Assembly (NCBI RefSeq): GCF_003254505.1
Contig: NZ_QFYP01000001.1
Span: forward strand, 1,100,001 to 1,164,000
Origin: Phenylobacterium hankyongense
GTDB taxonomy: Bacteria > Pseudomonadota > Alphaproteobacteria > Caulobacterales > Caulobacteraceae
DNA: 64,000 nucleotides
Direction of reading: 5' to 3'
Shown here: positions 49,295 through 57,442 of the stretch, piece by piece
Numbering within the stretch: the first letter of the stretch is position 1
How the letters are laid out: every line of letters begins with the position of its first letter
The notes under the pieces: generated by a model
Database searches by the model: none
The model's input: the letters and a program-made list of their open reading frames with translations, nothing else
Told to the model about the DNA's origin: nothing
Made by a program: the position numbers and the translations under genes

Positions 49295-49863
49295 GCGGCC
49301 TTCTTCGGCTTCTTCTTTTTCTTCGATTCGAGCTTCGCCGCCTTGGCGGGTTTGGCCGGCTTGGTGTGTTTGCCGGCAGGCTCCGCCGGCGGCTGGGCGG
49401 CCGCGGCGTCGGCGGCCCGGATCAGGTCCTTGAGCAGCCCGACGAAAGTCTCGCGGCGGCCGCCGCCGGAGATCAGCTTCAGCAGACGGGCGTCGGCCGC
49501 GGCCATCTTCGGCCGCGCCGCCTCCAGCACCTCTCGGCCCTGGTCGGTGAGCCGGACCGCGTTGGCGCGGGCGTCGACGTCGGAACGCCGCCGCTCGAGC
49601 AGGCCCTTGGCGATCATCCGCGCGGCCATGTCGGCCAGCGTCGAGCGGTCGATGCCGGTGATCCGCACGAGGTCGGTCTGGGTGGAGTCTTCATGGTCCG
49701 CCGTCGCGGCCAGCACCGCGTACTGACGCTGGGTGATCGCCCCGGGACCGAATTCCTCGGCGTAGATGTCCAGGGCGAGCTGCAGGGTGCGATGCAGCAG
49801 GTGGCTCGGCGAACGCTCGAGGGCGACGACGCCGCCCTTGGTTCCGGACTTGCCCTTGGCCAT
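49291..49863 (-). CDS. MarR-family regulator with Lys/Ala/Pro-rich tail
   Basis: A 190-residue MarR-type winged helix regulator. The core (about 20-155) has ITQRQYAVLAATADHEDSTQTDLVRITGIDRSTLADMAARMIAKGLLERR and VRLTDQGREVLEAARP, with the helix-turn-helix and wing. The last about 35 residues are Lys/Ala/Pro-rich (KPAKPAKAAKLESKKKKKPKKAA in outline), like histone-H1-type tails. The tail is unusual for MarR proteins and may give extra nonspecific DNA contact. The ligand is unknown. Confidence 0.85.
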   Translation of the reverse strand: MAKGKSGTKGGVVALERSPSHLLHRTLQLALDIYAEEFGPGAITQRQYAVLAATADHEDSTQTDLVRITGIDRSTLADMAARMIAKGLLERRRSDVDARANAVRLTDQGREVLEAARPKMAAADARLLKLISGGGRRETFVGLLKDLIRAADAAAAQPPAEPAGKHTKPAKPAKAAKLESKKKKKPKKAA

Positions 49864-49951
49864 CGGCTCCGCGTCCCCACCAGCCTCTATCCGCAAGCGA
49901 GGCTACAGGGATTTTACGTCGGTTTGACGACGGAAGGTCCGTGGGCGGACC

Positions 49952-50551
49952 TCAGGGACGGTCGCCGCGGCCGGCCTCGGAGTCGGGCTGAGGTCCGTCC
50001 TCGGGCGGCGCGTGCTTCATCATCAGCGGCGCCTGCAGCATCGTGAAGACGAAGATGATCGCCACCGTGCCGGGGAACTTGAACAGCGCCCAGGTCATGG
50101 TGCTCTGGGTGCGCCACACCGCCTCGTTGGCGATGGCCAGGGCGAAGAAGAACAGGGTGTAGCGCAGGGTCAGGGTGCGGACCACCGGATCGGGCAGGTG
50201 GAAGGCGTCGCCCATCAGCACCCGGAGCGGGTTCTTGCCGCGCAGCAGGCCGGTCAGCAGGAACAGGCCGAACGCGGTGTAGAGGATGGTCGGCTTGATC
50301 TTGATGAAGCGCTCGTCGTGCAGGAACAGCGTCAGCCCGCCGAAGATCAGCGCCAGGACCCCGGTCACCAGCGCCATGGGCGCCAGCCGGCGCTCGAAGA
50401 TCAGCCCGGCGAGGATGGCGGCGGCCGCGCCGCCCACCAGGCCCCAGGTGGCGGTCACCGCGCTGCGGGTGATGGCCAGCGTCACCAGGAAGGCGGCGAG
50501 CCCCGCGTAGTCGACGAAGTAGCGGACGTAGCGCCGGTTCTGCTCGCTCAT
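49952..50551 (-). CDS. yciB: YciB/IspZ septation protein A
   Basis: A 199-residue membrane protein of the YciB/intracellular septation A family. The N terminus MSEQNRRYVRYFVDY is longer than usual, about five helices follow, and KPTILYTAFGLFLLTGLLRGKNPL and WALFKFPG are conserved. It affects septation and envelope integrity. Its start overlaps the ftsY stop by 4 bp (ATGA), so they are coupled. Confidence 0.9.
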   Translation of the reverse strand: MSEQNRRYVRYFVDYAGLAAFLVTLAITRSAVTATWGLVGGAAAAILAGLIFERRLAPMALVTGVLALIFGGLTLFLHDERFIKIKPTILYTAFGLFLLTGLLRGKNPLRVLMGDAFHLPDPVVRTLTLRYTLFFFALAIANEAVWRTQSTMTWALFKFPGTVAIIFVFTMLQAPLMMKHAPPEDGPQPDSEAGRGDRP

Positions 50552-51492
50552 CGCACCGGCTCCTCGAGGCCCACCAGGGAACGGGCGAAGGCCCGGGCGT
50601 TGAACGGTTGCAGGTCCTCGATCCCCTCGCCGACGCCGATCAGCTTGATCGGGCTGTCGGAGGCCTGGGCCACCGGCACCAGCACCCCGCCGCGGGCGGT
50701 GCCGTCGAGCTTGGTCATGACGATGCCGGAGACGCCGATCTGGTTGCCGAAGATGTTCTCCTGGGCGAGTGCGTTGCGGCCCACGGTGGCGTCCAGCACC
50801 AGCAGGGTCTCGTGCGGCGCGTCGGGGTCGAGCTTCTTCACCACCCGGATGATCTTGTGCAGCTCGTCCATCAGGCCCTGCTTGTTCTGCAACCGCCCGG
50901 CGGTGTCGATCAGCACCACGTCGTAGCCTTCGCGCCTGGCCCGCTCCAGGGCGTCGAAGGCCAGGCCCGCGGCGTCGGAGCCGGTGGGGCGGGACATGAA
51001 GTCGGCCTTGGCGCGGTCGGCCCAGACCTTCAGCTGCTCGACCGCCGCGGCGCGGAAGGTGTCCCCGGCGGCGATCAGCACCTTGGCGCCCCGGCCGGTC
51101 AGGTCGGCGGCGATCTTGCCGAGGGTGGTGGTCTTGCCGGAGCCGTTCACACCGATGAACAGCACGACGTAGGGCCGGGGACCGGAGAGCGGGGCGAAGT
51201 CGCCTTCCCGCGCCGACAGCTCGTCGCCGATCGCCTCGGCGAGCGCTTCCTTGATCTCCTGCTCGTCCACCGCCTTGCCGAACTTCTCCTGGCCGAAGCG
51301 TTCGGTGATGCGGGCGGCGGAGTGCGGGCCGAGGTCGGCCTCGATCAGCATCTCCTCGAGCTCGTCGAGCTTGGCCTGGTCGAGCGGCGCCTTGGCGACG
51401 AAGGCGCTGGTGATCTGCTCGCCCATCTGCTTGGACGAGCGCGACAGTCCTTGCGTGAGGCGCTGCAACCAGCCGCGTTTGGGTTCGGTCAT
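50548..51492 (-). CDS. ftsY: Signal recognition particle receptor FtsY
   Basis: A 314-residue SRP GTPase with a short N-terminal A domain. GTPase motifs are GVNGSGKTTTLGKIA (G1), DTFRAAAVEQL (insertion-box region), DTAGRLQ (G3) and TKLDGTARGG (G4). It docks SRP-ribosome complexes at the membrane. Ffh, its partner, is encoded 10 kb away in the window. Confidence 0.95.
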   Translation of the reverse strand: MTEPKRGWLQRLTQGLSRSSKQMGEQITSAFVAKAPLDQAKLDELEEMLIEADLGPHSAARITERFGQEKFGKAVDEQEIKEALAEAIGDELSAREGDFAPLSGPRPYVVLFIGVNGSGKTTTLGKIAADLTGRGAKVLIAAGDTFRAAAVEQLKVWADRAKADFMSRPTGSDAAGLAFDALERARREGYDVVLIDTAGRLQNKQGLMDELHKIIRVVKKLDPDAPHETLLVLDATVGRNALAQENIFGNQIGVSGIVMTKLDGTARGGVLVPVAQASDSPIKLIGVGEGIEDLQPFNARAFARSLVGLEEPVR

Positions 51493-51566
51493 GGCCGCGG
51501 GTTCTAGCCGGGAGCTTGCGCGGCGTCACGTGCGCTCGCAGGGTGCGGCGCCAAGGGAGGGGGCGA

Positions 51567-52202
51567 ATGGATCGGCTGGCGGCGACGCTTACGGTGCTCG
51601 ACTACGCCGCGGTGGCGGTGTTCGGCGCGTCCGGCGCCCTGGCCGCGGCGCGGCGCAAGCACGACATCGTCACCTTCGGCTTCTTCGCCGCGGTCACCGG
51701 CGTCGGCGGCGGGACGCTGCGGGACCTCTTGATCGGCGCGCCGGTGTTCTGGGTCGGGCGGCCGGCCTATGTGGTGGTCTGCCTGGCCGCGGCGGTGGCG
51801 GTCTGGGTGTTCGGCTGGGGCCGCGGGCGCGAGCGCTTTCTGATCTGGTCCGACGCCCTGGGCATGGCCGCCTATGCGGTGGTCGGCGCCCTGAAGGCGG
51901 TGTCGCTCGGGGTCCCGGCCTTCTCCGCCATCGTCATGGGCGTGCTGACCGCCTGTTTCGGCGGCATCATCCGCGACGTGCTGGCCGACGAGCCGTCGGT
52001 GCTGCTGCGCCGGGAGCTCTATGTGACCGCGGCGCTCGTGGGAGCCAGCGTCTTCGTGCTGCTGGGCCAGCTTGGCGTCGGCATCCTGCCGGCCGGCCTC
52101 GCCGGCTTCGCCCTGGCCTTCGCGACCCGCGCCGGGGCCATCCTGTTCAACTGGACCCTGCCCGGCTTCCCCGGCCGCGCCCCGCCGGAAGAGGCCTCCT
52201 AG
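51567..52202 (+). CDS. TRIC-type cation channel family protein (UPF0126)
   Basis: A 211-residue protein with seven hydrophobic helices in two homologous halves, of the YicG/UPF0126 type: FGASGALAAARRKHDIVTFGFFAAVTGVGGGTLRDLLIG in the first, and GMAAYAVVGALKAV and MGVLTACFGGIIRDVL in the second. Bacterial TRIC proteins are potassium channels. AAGGGAGGGGG precedes ATG 51567. Confidence 0.9.
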   Translation: MDRLAATLTVLDYAAVAVFGASGALAAARRKHDIVTFGFFAAVTGVGGGTLRDLLIGAPVFWVGRPAYVVVCLAAAVAVWVFGWGRGRERFLIWSDALGMAAYAVVGALKAVSLGVPAFSAIVMGVLTACFGGIIRDVLADEPSVLLRRELYVTAALVGASVFVLLGQLGVGILPAGLAGFALAFATRAGAILFNWTLPGFPGRAPPEEAS

Positions 52203-52214
52203 CTCTCATCGATG

Positions 52215-52335
52215 TCATCCCGGAAAGTCGCGCCAGCGGCTTGTCCGGGACCCATGCACACCGGATCGCTCCGGATGGGCCTGGACCATCAGTGTTCATG
52301 GGTCCCGGTCTTCCGCTGCGCGGAAACCGGGATGA
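52215..52335. repeat. Palindromic intergenic element
   Basis: The 160-bp gap between the TRIC gene and mtaB is filled by a long inverted repeat: TCATCCCGG and GGGACCCATG on the left mirror CATGGGTCCC and CCGGGATGA on the right. It may act as a bidirectional transcription stop. A degenerate relative lies at 2109-2220. No gene here. Confidence 0.75.
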
Positions 52336-52363
52336 CGGGATTTGGTTAGTGCGCCGCTGACGC

Positions 52364-53647
52364 CTATTCCGCCGCCTGCAGCACGGCCGTGTGCGCCAGG
52401 ACGCGGCGGCCGTCGTGGCCGGTGACCTGCAGCGCCACGACGCCGCCGACCGGGGCCTCGCCGGCGAAGGCGATCTCGGTGAAGTCCTCGGCGCGGGCGA
52501 CGCCCGGCCGCTCCACCAGCCCCATCAGGGTGCGGCCGACCTGGCGCTCCAGGTGGCGGACGAGGGCCGCCTCGCCGGCCGCCCGCAGCCGCGCGGCGCG
52601 TTCCTTCACCACCGGCCGCGGCAGCTGCGGCATGCGCGCGGCGGGCGTGCCCGGCCGCGGGCTGAACGGGAAGACGTGCAGGAAGGCGAGGCCCGCCGCT
52701 TCCACCAGCGCCACGGTGTTCTCGAACATCGCGTCGGTCTCGGTGGGGAAGCCGGCGATCAGGTCGGCGCCGAAGGCGGTGTCGGGGCGCACGGCGCGCA
52801 CCTCGCGCACCAGCCGCAGGGCGTCGGCGCGGCTGTGGCGGCGCTTCATGCGCTTGAGGATCATGTCGTCGCCGGCCTGCAGCGACAGGTGCAGGTAGGG
52901 CATCAGCCGCGGCTCTTCGGCCAGGCAGCGCATCAGGTCGGGGTCGATCTCCGCGGCGTCGATGGAGGACAGCCGCAGGCGCGGCAGCTCGGGGACCAGC
53001 TTGAGGATCCGCGCCACCAGCTGGCCAAGCGAGGGCTGACCCGGCAGGTCCGCGCCCCAGCTGGTGACGTCGACCCCGGTCAGCACCACTTCGAGATAGC
53101 CCTGGGCCGCCAGCCGGCGCACCTGCTCGACCACCTCGCCGGCGGCGGCGGAGCGCGAGTTGCCGCGCCCATAGGGGATGACGCAGAAGGTGCAGCGGTG
53201 GTCGCAGCCGTTCTGCACCTCCACATAGGCCCGCGCCCGGTCCTTCAGCCCGTCGATCAGGTGCCCGGCGGTTTCCCGCACGCTCATGATGTCGTTGACC
53301 CGCACCCGGACGGGCTCGGCCCCAGGTTCGAGGGATACCGGAGCGTAGGATCCAGCCTGGCTCTTCTCGGCGTTGCCCAGCACCAGGTCGACCTCGGCCA
53401 TGCCGGCGAAGGCGGCGGGGTCGATCTGGGCGGCGCAGCCGGTGACGATCAGCCTTGCGCCCGGCCGCTCGCGTCGCGCCTTGCGGATCGCCTGGCGGGC
53501 TTGGCGCACCGCCTCGCCGGTGACCGCGCAGGTGTTGAACACCACCGCATCGGAGAGGCCGTCCTCGGCGGCGCGCTTGCGGATGACCTCGCTCTCGTAG
53601 GCGTTCAGCCGACAGCCGAAGGTAACGATGTCGACCGAGTCGGTCAC
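52364..53647 (-). CDS. mtaB: tRNA t6A methylthiotransferase MtaB
   Basis: A 427-residue radical SAM methylthiotransferase. The N-terminal UPF0004 cluster cysteines are in FGCRLNAYES, NTCAVT and VTGCAAQ; the SAM cluster is CDHRCTFCVIPYGRG. A TRAM domain follows to the C terminus. It makes ms2t6A37 in ANN-decoding tRNA. The start GTG 53647 overlaps the dapF stop by 4 bp, so they are coupled. Confidence 0.93.
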   Translation of the reverse strand: MTDSVDIVTFGCRLNAYESEVIRKRAAEDGLSDAVVFNTCAVTGEAVRQARQAIRKARRERPGARLIVTGCAAQIDPAAFAGMAEVDLVLGNAEKSQAGSYAPVSLEPGAEPVRVRVNDIMSVRETAGHLIDGLKDRARAYVEVQNGCDHRCTFCVIPYGRGNSRSAAAGEVVEQVRRLAAQGYLEVVLTGVDVTSWGADLPGQPSLGQLVARILKLVPELPRLRLSSIDAAEIDPDLMRCLAEEPRLMPYLHLSLQAGDDMILKRMKRRHSRADALRLVREVRAVRPDTAFGADLIAGFPTETDAMFENTVALVEAAGLAFLHVFPFSPRPGTPAARMPQLPRPVVKERAARLRAAGEAALVRHLERQVGRTLMGLVERPGVARAEDFTEIAFAGEAPVGGVVALQVTGHDGRRVLAHTAVLQAAE

Positions 53648-54465
53648 GGCAGCTCGCCTGCGAAATCCACGGCGGCGGGGCCGGTCATGATCACGTGGTC
53701 GTCGTCGCGCCATTCGACGAACAGCTCGCCGCCGTCCAGCACCAGCGTCGCGGCGCGGTCGGTGAGGTGGCGGCGAGCGGCGGCGACCAGGGCCGCGCAG
53801 GCGCCGGTGCCGCAGGCCTTGGTCAGGCCCGCGCCGCGTTCCCACACCCGCAGCCGGATGCGGTCGCGGTCCAGGATCTCGGCGAAGCCGACGTTGACGT
53901 GCTCGGGGAACAGCGGATGGCGCTCGACCACCGGCCCGGCCTGGGCGATCGGCGCGGCGTCGATCTCCGGCACGAAGAAGACCACGTGCGGATTGCCCAT
54001 GGAGACGCAGCCCGGCGGGGCCATCAGCGAGGAATGCTCGTAGAGGACGACGCCCAGCTCGCGGGTGTCCTGCGCCTCGGCCAGGGGGATCTCCTGCCAG
54101 TCGAGCCCGGGCTTGCCCATGTCGACGCTGACCAGCCGTTCGCCGGCGCGGGTGGCGATCAGCCGCCCGGCCTTGGTCTCGATCACCACCTCATCGGCGT
54201 CGGTGGCCTGCATCAGCAGCCAGCCGACGCAGCGGCTGCCGTTGCCGCAGGCGGAGACCTCCTCGCCGTCGGCGTTCCAGAACCGCACGCGGGCGTCGAC
54301 GCCCTCGCCGGGCTCGATGGCGATCAGCTGGTCGCAGCCGATCCCCGTCGTGCGATCGGCGATCGCGCGGACCTCTTCGGCGGTGGGCGCGAAGGGAGCG
54401 GAGCGGGCCTCGACCACGACGAAGTCGTTGCCGAGCCCGTTCATCTTGAGAAACGGACGGCTCAT
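53644..54465 (-). CDS. dapF: Diaminopimelate epimerase
   Basis: A 273-residue DapF with both catalytic cysteines: GNGSRC near residue 76 and ACGTGAC near residue 215. MNGLGNDFVVV is the typical start. It converts LL- to meso-diaminopimelate for lysine and peptidoglycan. ATG 54465 is preferred over 54477, four codons earlier, though neither has a good ribosome site. Confidence 0.95.
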   Translation of the reverse strand: MSRPFLKMNGLGNDFVVVEARSAPFAPTAEEVRAIADRTTGIGCDQLIAIEPGEGVDARVRFWNADGEEVSACGNGSRCVGWLLMQATDADEVVIETKAGRLIATRAGERLVSVDMGKPGLDWQEIPLAEAQDTRELGVVLYEHSSLMAPPGCVSMGNPHVVFFVPEIDAAPIAQAGPVVERHPLFPEHVNVGFAEILDRDRIRLRVWERGAGLTKACGTGACAALVAAARRHLTDRAATLVLDGGELFVEWRDDDHVIMTGPAAVDFAGELP

Positions 54466-54536
54466 GGGCGCGGACATATAGGCGAGAACGGCCCAGATGG
54501 CACGCGGAGGTACGCAGGCCGCAGCCCGCGGCAGGT

Positions 54537-55100
54537 TCAGACCCGTTCGATGGCCGCGGCCGCCTCGTCGATGGCCTTGACGATGGCGTCGAGCTGCTCC
54601 GGCGTGATCGGCCGCTGGGAGAGCCGCGACTGCAGGGCGAGGCCGAGGTTGCCCATGGCCCGGCCGATCCGCGGACGGGTGGATTCCGAGCCCTGCGCGG
54701 CCTCCGCCATCCGGCCGAACACGGCGTCGACGTTGGGCCGGTTCTGCGCCAGGGCCTCACGGCCGGTGTCGGTGATCTCGTAGAGCTTGCGGCCGGTCTC
54801 GCCGCCGGCCGGACGCACGAAGCCCTCGTCTTCCAGCAGGGCCAGGGTCGGGTAGATCACGCCCGGGCTCGGCCGATAGGCGCCGCCGGTGCGCTCCTCC
54901 AGCTCCTTGATCAGCTCGTAGCCGTGGCGGGGTTGCTCCTCCACCAGGGCGAGGATCACGAACCGCAGGTCGCCGTGCTCCAGGAAGCGGCCGATCCGGC
55001 CGCCGCCCCGGCCGCGACCGTGCGGGCCCGCGGGTCCGCCATGGCCGCCCCAGGCGTGCCGGCTGCGGCAATCGTGATGTCGGAAGAAGTGTCTGTGCAT
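54537..55100 (-). CDS. PadR-family regulator with His/Gly-rich N terminus
   Basis: A 187-residue PadR-type regulator. The winged helix core is HGYELIKELEERTGGAYRPSPGVIYPTLALLEDEGFV, with a C-terminal dimerisation helix. The first 35 residues are His/Gly-rich (for example HRHFFRHHDCRSRHAWGGHGG), which could bind metal, a region that typical PadR proteins lack. Palindromic operator-like DNA lies immediately upstream, so autoregulation is likely. Its targets are unknown. Confidence 0.88.
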   Translation of the reverse strand: MHRHFFRHHDCRSRHAWGGHGGPAGPHGRGRGGGRIGRFLEHGDLRFVILALVEEQPRHGYELIKELEERTGGAYRPSPGVIYPTLALLEDEGFVRPAGGETGRKLYEITDTGREALAQNRPNVDAVFGRMAEAAQGSESTRPRIGRAMGNLGLALQSRLSQRPITPEQLDAIVKAIDEAAAAIERV

Positions 55101-55103
55101 GTG

Positions 55104-55134
55104 ATTATCGATCCTATTTCGATATGTCGATAAT
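55104..55134. promoter_or_regulatory. Candidate PadR operator palindrome
   Basis: ATTATCGA and its inverted copy TCGATAAT flank a 15-bp spacer just upstream of the PadR gene. The spacer holds TTTCGATATGTC (55117-55128). The region is strongly AT-rich for the window, so it probably includes the promoter and an autoregulatory site. Confidence 0.55.
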
Positions 55135-55169
55135 CTGGATATATCTAGACCGCATCGGAACGCAAGCGG

Positions 55170-55181
55170 TTTCGATATGTC
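55170..55181 (+). promoter_or_regulatory. Second copy of TTTCGATATGTC
   Basis: The 12-mer at 55117-55128 recurs exactly here, 53 bp away (about five helical turns). It runs into the stop codon of oxyR. The spacing would allow two regulator dimers on one face of DNA. Confidence 0.5.
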
Positions 55182-56086
55182 TATTTGCCGGGCTGCGCCT
55201 GCCGCAGGACCTCGGCCAGCAGTTTCCCCTCGGCGCTGCGGTTGGAGCCCGCCCGCCAGGCGACCACGATCTCGCGGCTGGGGTCCTTGGCGTCGATCGG
55301 CCGGATGGCGATCGGCGCGGCTTCCGCCAGGCCCGCCTGCACCGCCATCGCCGGCAGGAAGGTAACGCCGAGGCCGGAGCCGACCATCTGCACCAGGGTC
55401 GGCAGGGAGGTGGCGGCGAAGGTCTCCTCGTCCGAGGCTTTCGGCGGCTTCAGCCCGCAGGCGGCGAGCGCGTGCTCGCGCAGGCAGTGGCCGTCCTCCA
55501 GCAGGATCAGCCCCTCGCGCTCCATGTCCTCCGGCGTCGCGGAGCGCTGGCTGGCCAGCCGGTGATTGGCGGGCATGGCCGCCATCAGCTCGTCGTTCGA
55601 CACATGCGCCCAGTTCAGCCCGGTCATGTCGTAGGGCAGCGCGATCAGCGCGGCGTCCAGCTGGCCGGCCTTCAGCGCCGCGATCAGCCGCTGGGTGAGG
55701 TCCTCGCGCAGGAACAGCCGCAGCTTGGGGAACTGCTGGCGCAGCAGCGGCAGGGCGATCGGCAGCAGGAAGGGCGCGATGGTCGGGATCACCCCCAGCC
55801 GGAAGCGGCCGGCCAGCGGCTTGCCGGCGTTGGCGGCGGCCTCCACCAGCTCCTCCGCCTCGTTGAGGATCACGGTGGCGCGGCGCAGGGCCTCCTCGCC
55901 GACCGCGGTGAGGATGACGCCGGAGCGGGCCCGGTCGACGACCGCCGCGCCGAGCGTGCGCTCGAGTTCCTGGATGCCCGCCGACAGGGTCGGCTGGGTG
56001 ACGTGGGCCGCGTCGGCGGCGCGGCCGAAGCTGCCGTGTTCGGCCAGGAGCTTCAGGTACTGCAGTTGTCTGAGGGTCGGAAGCAT
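55181..56086 (-). CDS. oxyR: Peroxide sensor OxyR (LysR family)
   Basis: A 301-residue LysR-type regulator. The HTH is in HGSFGRAADAAHVTQPTLSAGIQELE; two cysteines in EDGHCLREHALAACGL match the peroxide-sensing pair of OxyR (CLRD...CF in E. coli). The start at 56086 gives MLPTLRQLQYL, the usual N terminus. It lies divergent to ahpC, with a 139-bp gap that holds an OxyR-type box, and upstream of padR. Confidence 0.93.
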   Translation of the reverse strand: MLPTLRQLQYLKLLAEHGSFGRAADAAHVTQPTLSAGIQELERTLGAAVVDRARSGVILTAVGEEALRRATVILNEAEELVEAAANAGKPLAGRFRLGVIPTIAPFLLPIALPLLRQQFPKLRLFLREDLTQRLIAALKAGQLDAALIALPYDMTGLNWAHVSNDELMAAMPANHRLASQRSATPEDMEREGLILLEDGHCLREHALAACGLKPPKASDEETFAATSLPTLVQMVGSGLGVTFLPAMAVQAGLAEAAPIAIRPIDAKDPSREIVVAWRAGSNRSAEGKLLAEVLRQAQPGK

Positions 56087-56095
56087 GGGCTCAAT

Positions 56096-56110
56096 ATAGA
56101 CCAGCTCTAT
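56096..56110. promoter_or_regulatory. OxyR-type binding motif ATAG-N7-CTAT
   Basis: ATAGACCAGCTCTAT fits the OxyR element core ATAG-N7-CTAT. It lies in the oxyR-ahpC divergent region, 10 bp from the oxyR start and about 115 bp upstream of ahpC, and could serve both genes. A less perfect second motif follows downstream (ATCG...ATCGAT). Confidence 0.7.
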
Positions 56111-56225
56111 CAGATCGCCAAAAACAATCGATTTGCCCGCTGGGCGGCGGGCGCCTATCTCCACCTCCGACGGCGACGCCGGGAGTTCTCAGGCGCGCCG
56201 GACAGACCTTAAAAGGAGTTTTCTC

Positions 56226-56783
56226 ATGCTGGGTGTTGGCGAGACGCTGCCCGACTTCAAGATCGTGGGCGTGAAGCCCAAGTTCATGCGCCACGAAGAA
56301 AAGGGCGAGAGCGCCTTCGAGGCGCTGACCAAGGACAGCTTCCCGGGCAAGTGGAAGGTCATCTTCTTCTATCCGAAGGACTTCACCTTCGTCTGCCCGA
56401 CCGAGATCGCCGAATTCGCGCGGCTGAACCCGCAGTTCGACGAGCGCGACGCCGTCGTGCTCGGCGGCTCGACGGACAACGAGCATTCCAAGCTCGGCTG
56501 GCGCCGGGAGCACCCGGACCTCAACAACCTGGCGATCTGGAACTTCGCCGACAGCTCCGGCAAGTTCGCCCGCGCGCTGGGGGTGCTGAACGAGGACGAG
56601 GGCGTCGCCTACCGCGCCACCTTCGTGGTCGATCCGGACAATGCGATCCAGCACGTCTACGTCAACAACCTCAACGTCGGCCGCAATCCGCAGGACACCC
56701 TGCGCGTGCTCGACGCCCTGCAGACCGACGAGCTCTGCCCCTGCAACCGTTCGGTCGGCGGCGAGACCCTGAAGGCCGCCTGA
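56226..56783 (+). CDS. ahpC: Peroxiredoxin AhpC
   Basis: A 185-residue 2-Cys peroxiredoxin: peroxidatic cysteine in FTFVCPTEIAEF, resolving cysteine in ELCPCNRSVGG. It reduces peroxides with AhpD as reducing partner encoded next, in place of AhpF. AAAAGGAG lies 6 bp before ATG 56226, a strong ribosome site. Likely OxyR-controlled. Confidence 0.96.
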   Translation: MLGVGETLPDFKIVGVKPKFMRHEEKGESAFEALTKDSFPGKWKVIFFYPKDFTFVCPTEIAEFARLNPQFDERDAVVLGGSTDNEHSKLGWRREHPDLNNLAIWNFADSSGKFARALGVLNEDEGVAYRATFVVDPDNAIQHVYVNNLNVGRNPQDTLRVLDALQTDELCPCNRSVGGETLKAA

Positions 56784-56799
56784 GGCCTGCGACCACAAC

Positions 56800-56821
56800 G
56801 GGGGAGGCTCCGGCCTCCCCC
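56800..56821 (+). other. Stable hairpin between ahpC and ahpD
   Basis: GGGGGAGGC and GCCTCCCCC form a 9-bp stem around a UCCG loop closed by C-G, a UNCG-class tetraloop, so the RNA hairpin should be very stable. No T tract follows. It may stabilise ahpC mRNA or lower ahpD expression relative to ahpC. Confidence 0.6.
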
Positions 56822-56846
56822 ACCCCCATCTTGTTGGAGATCCCCC

Positions 56847-57383
56847 ATGTCGCTCGACACCCTGCGCGAGACGCTGCCCGCCTACGCCAAGGACCTCAGC
56901 CTCAACCTCTCGAGCCTGGCCGGCGAGACCACGCTCTCCGACCAGCAGAAGTGGGGTTGCTTCCTGGCGTCCGCCCACGCCGTCGGCCAGCCCGCGGTGG
57001 TCAGCGCGGTGCAGGCCGAAGCGACCGCGGCCGGCCTGTCGGAAGAAGCCGCCACCGCCGCCAAGGCCGCGGCGGCGATCATGGGCATGAACAACGTCTA
57101 CTACCGCGCGCTGCACCTGATCTCGAACCCGGAGTACCGCACCCTGCCGGCCCGACTACGGATGAACGTCATCGCCAATCCCGGGGTCGAGAAGGCCGAT
57201 TTCGAGCTCTGGTGCACGGCGGTCTCGGCGGTCAACGGCTGCGGCATGTGCCTGGACACCCACGAGGCCGAGCTGAAGAAGCACGGCGTGCCGGCGCTGA
57301 ACATCCAGGCGGCGCTGCGGATCGCCGCGGTGGTCAACGCCGTCAGCCGGGTGCTGCAGGCCGAGGCGACGGCCGCGGCCTAG
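56847..57383 (+). CDS. ahpD: Alkylhydroperoxidase AhpD
   Basis: A 178-residue AhpD-fold protein. The active-site CxxC is in NGCGMCLDTHE, with the proton-relay Glu at GEKADFELW upstream. It reduces AhpC using lipoyl-linked electrons, which in mycobacteria come from Lpd/SucB. Lpd and SucB are also encoded in this window. TTGTTGGAGA precedes the ATG. Confidence 0.94.
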   Translation: MSLDTLRETLPAYAKDLSLNLSSLAGETTLSDQQKWGCFLASAHAVGQPAVVSAVQAEATAAGLSEEAATAAKAAAAIMGMNNVYYRALHLISNPEYRTLPARLRMNVIANPGVEKADFELWCTAVSAVNGCGMCLDTHEAELKKHGVPALNIQAALRIAAVVNAVSRVLQAEATAAA

Positions 57384-57442
57384 TCGCCCTCCGGCGAAGC
57401 CCGCGCTTGACGGCGCGGGCTCGCGCGGCGCTTTGAAGCGCC

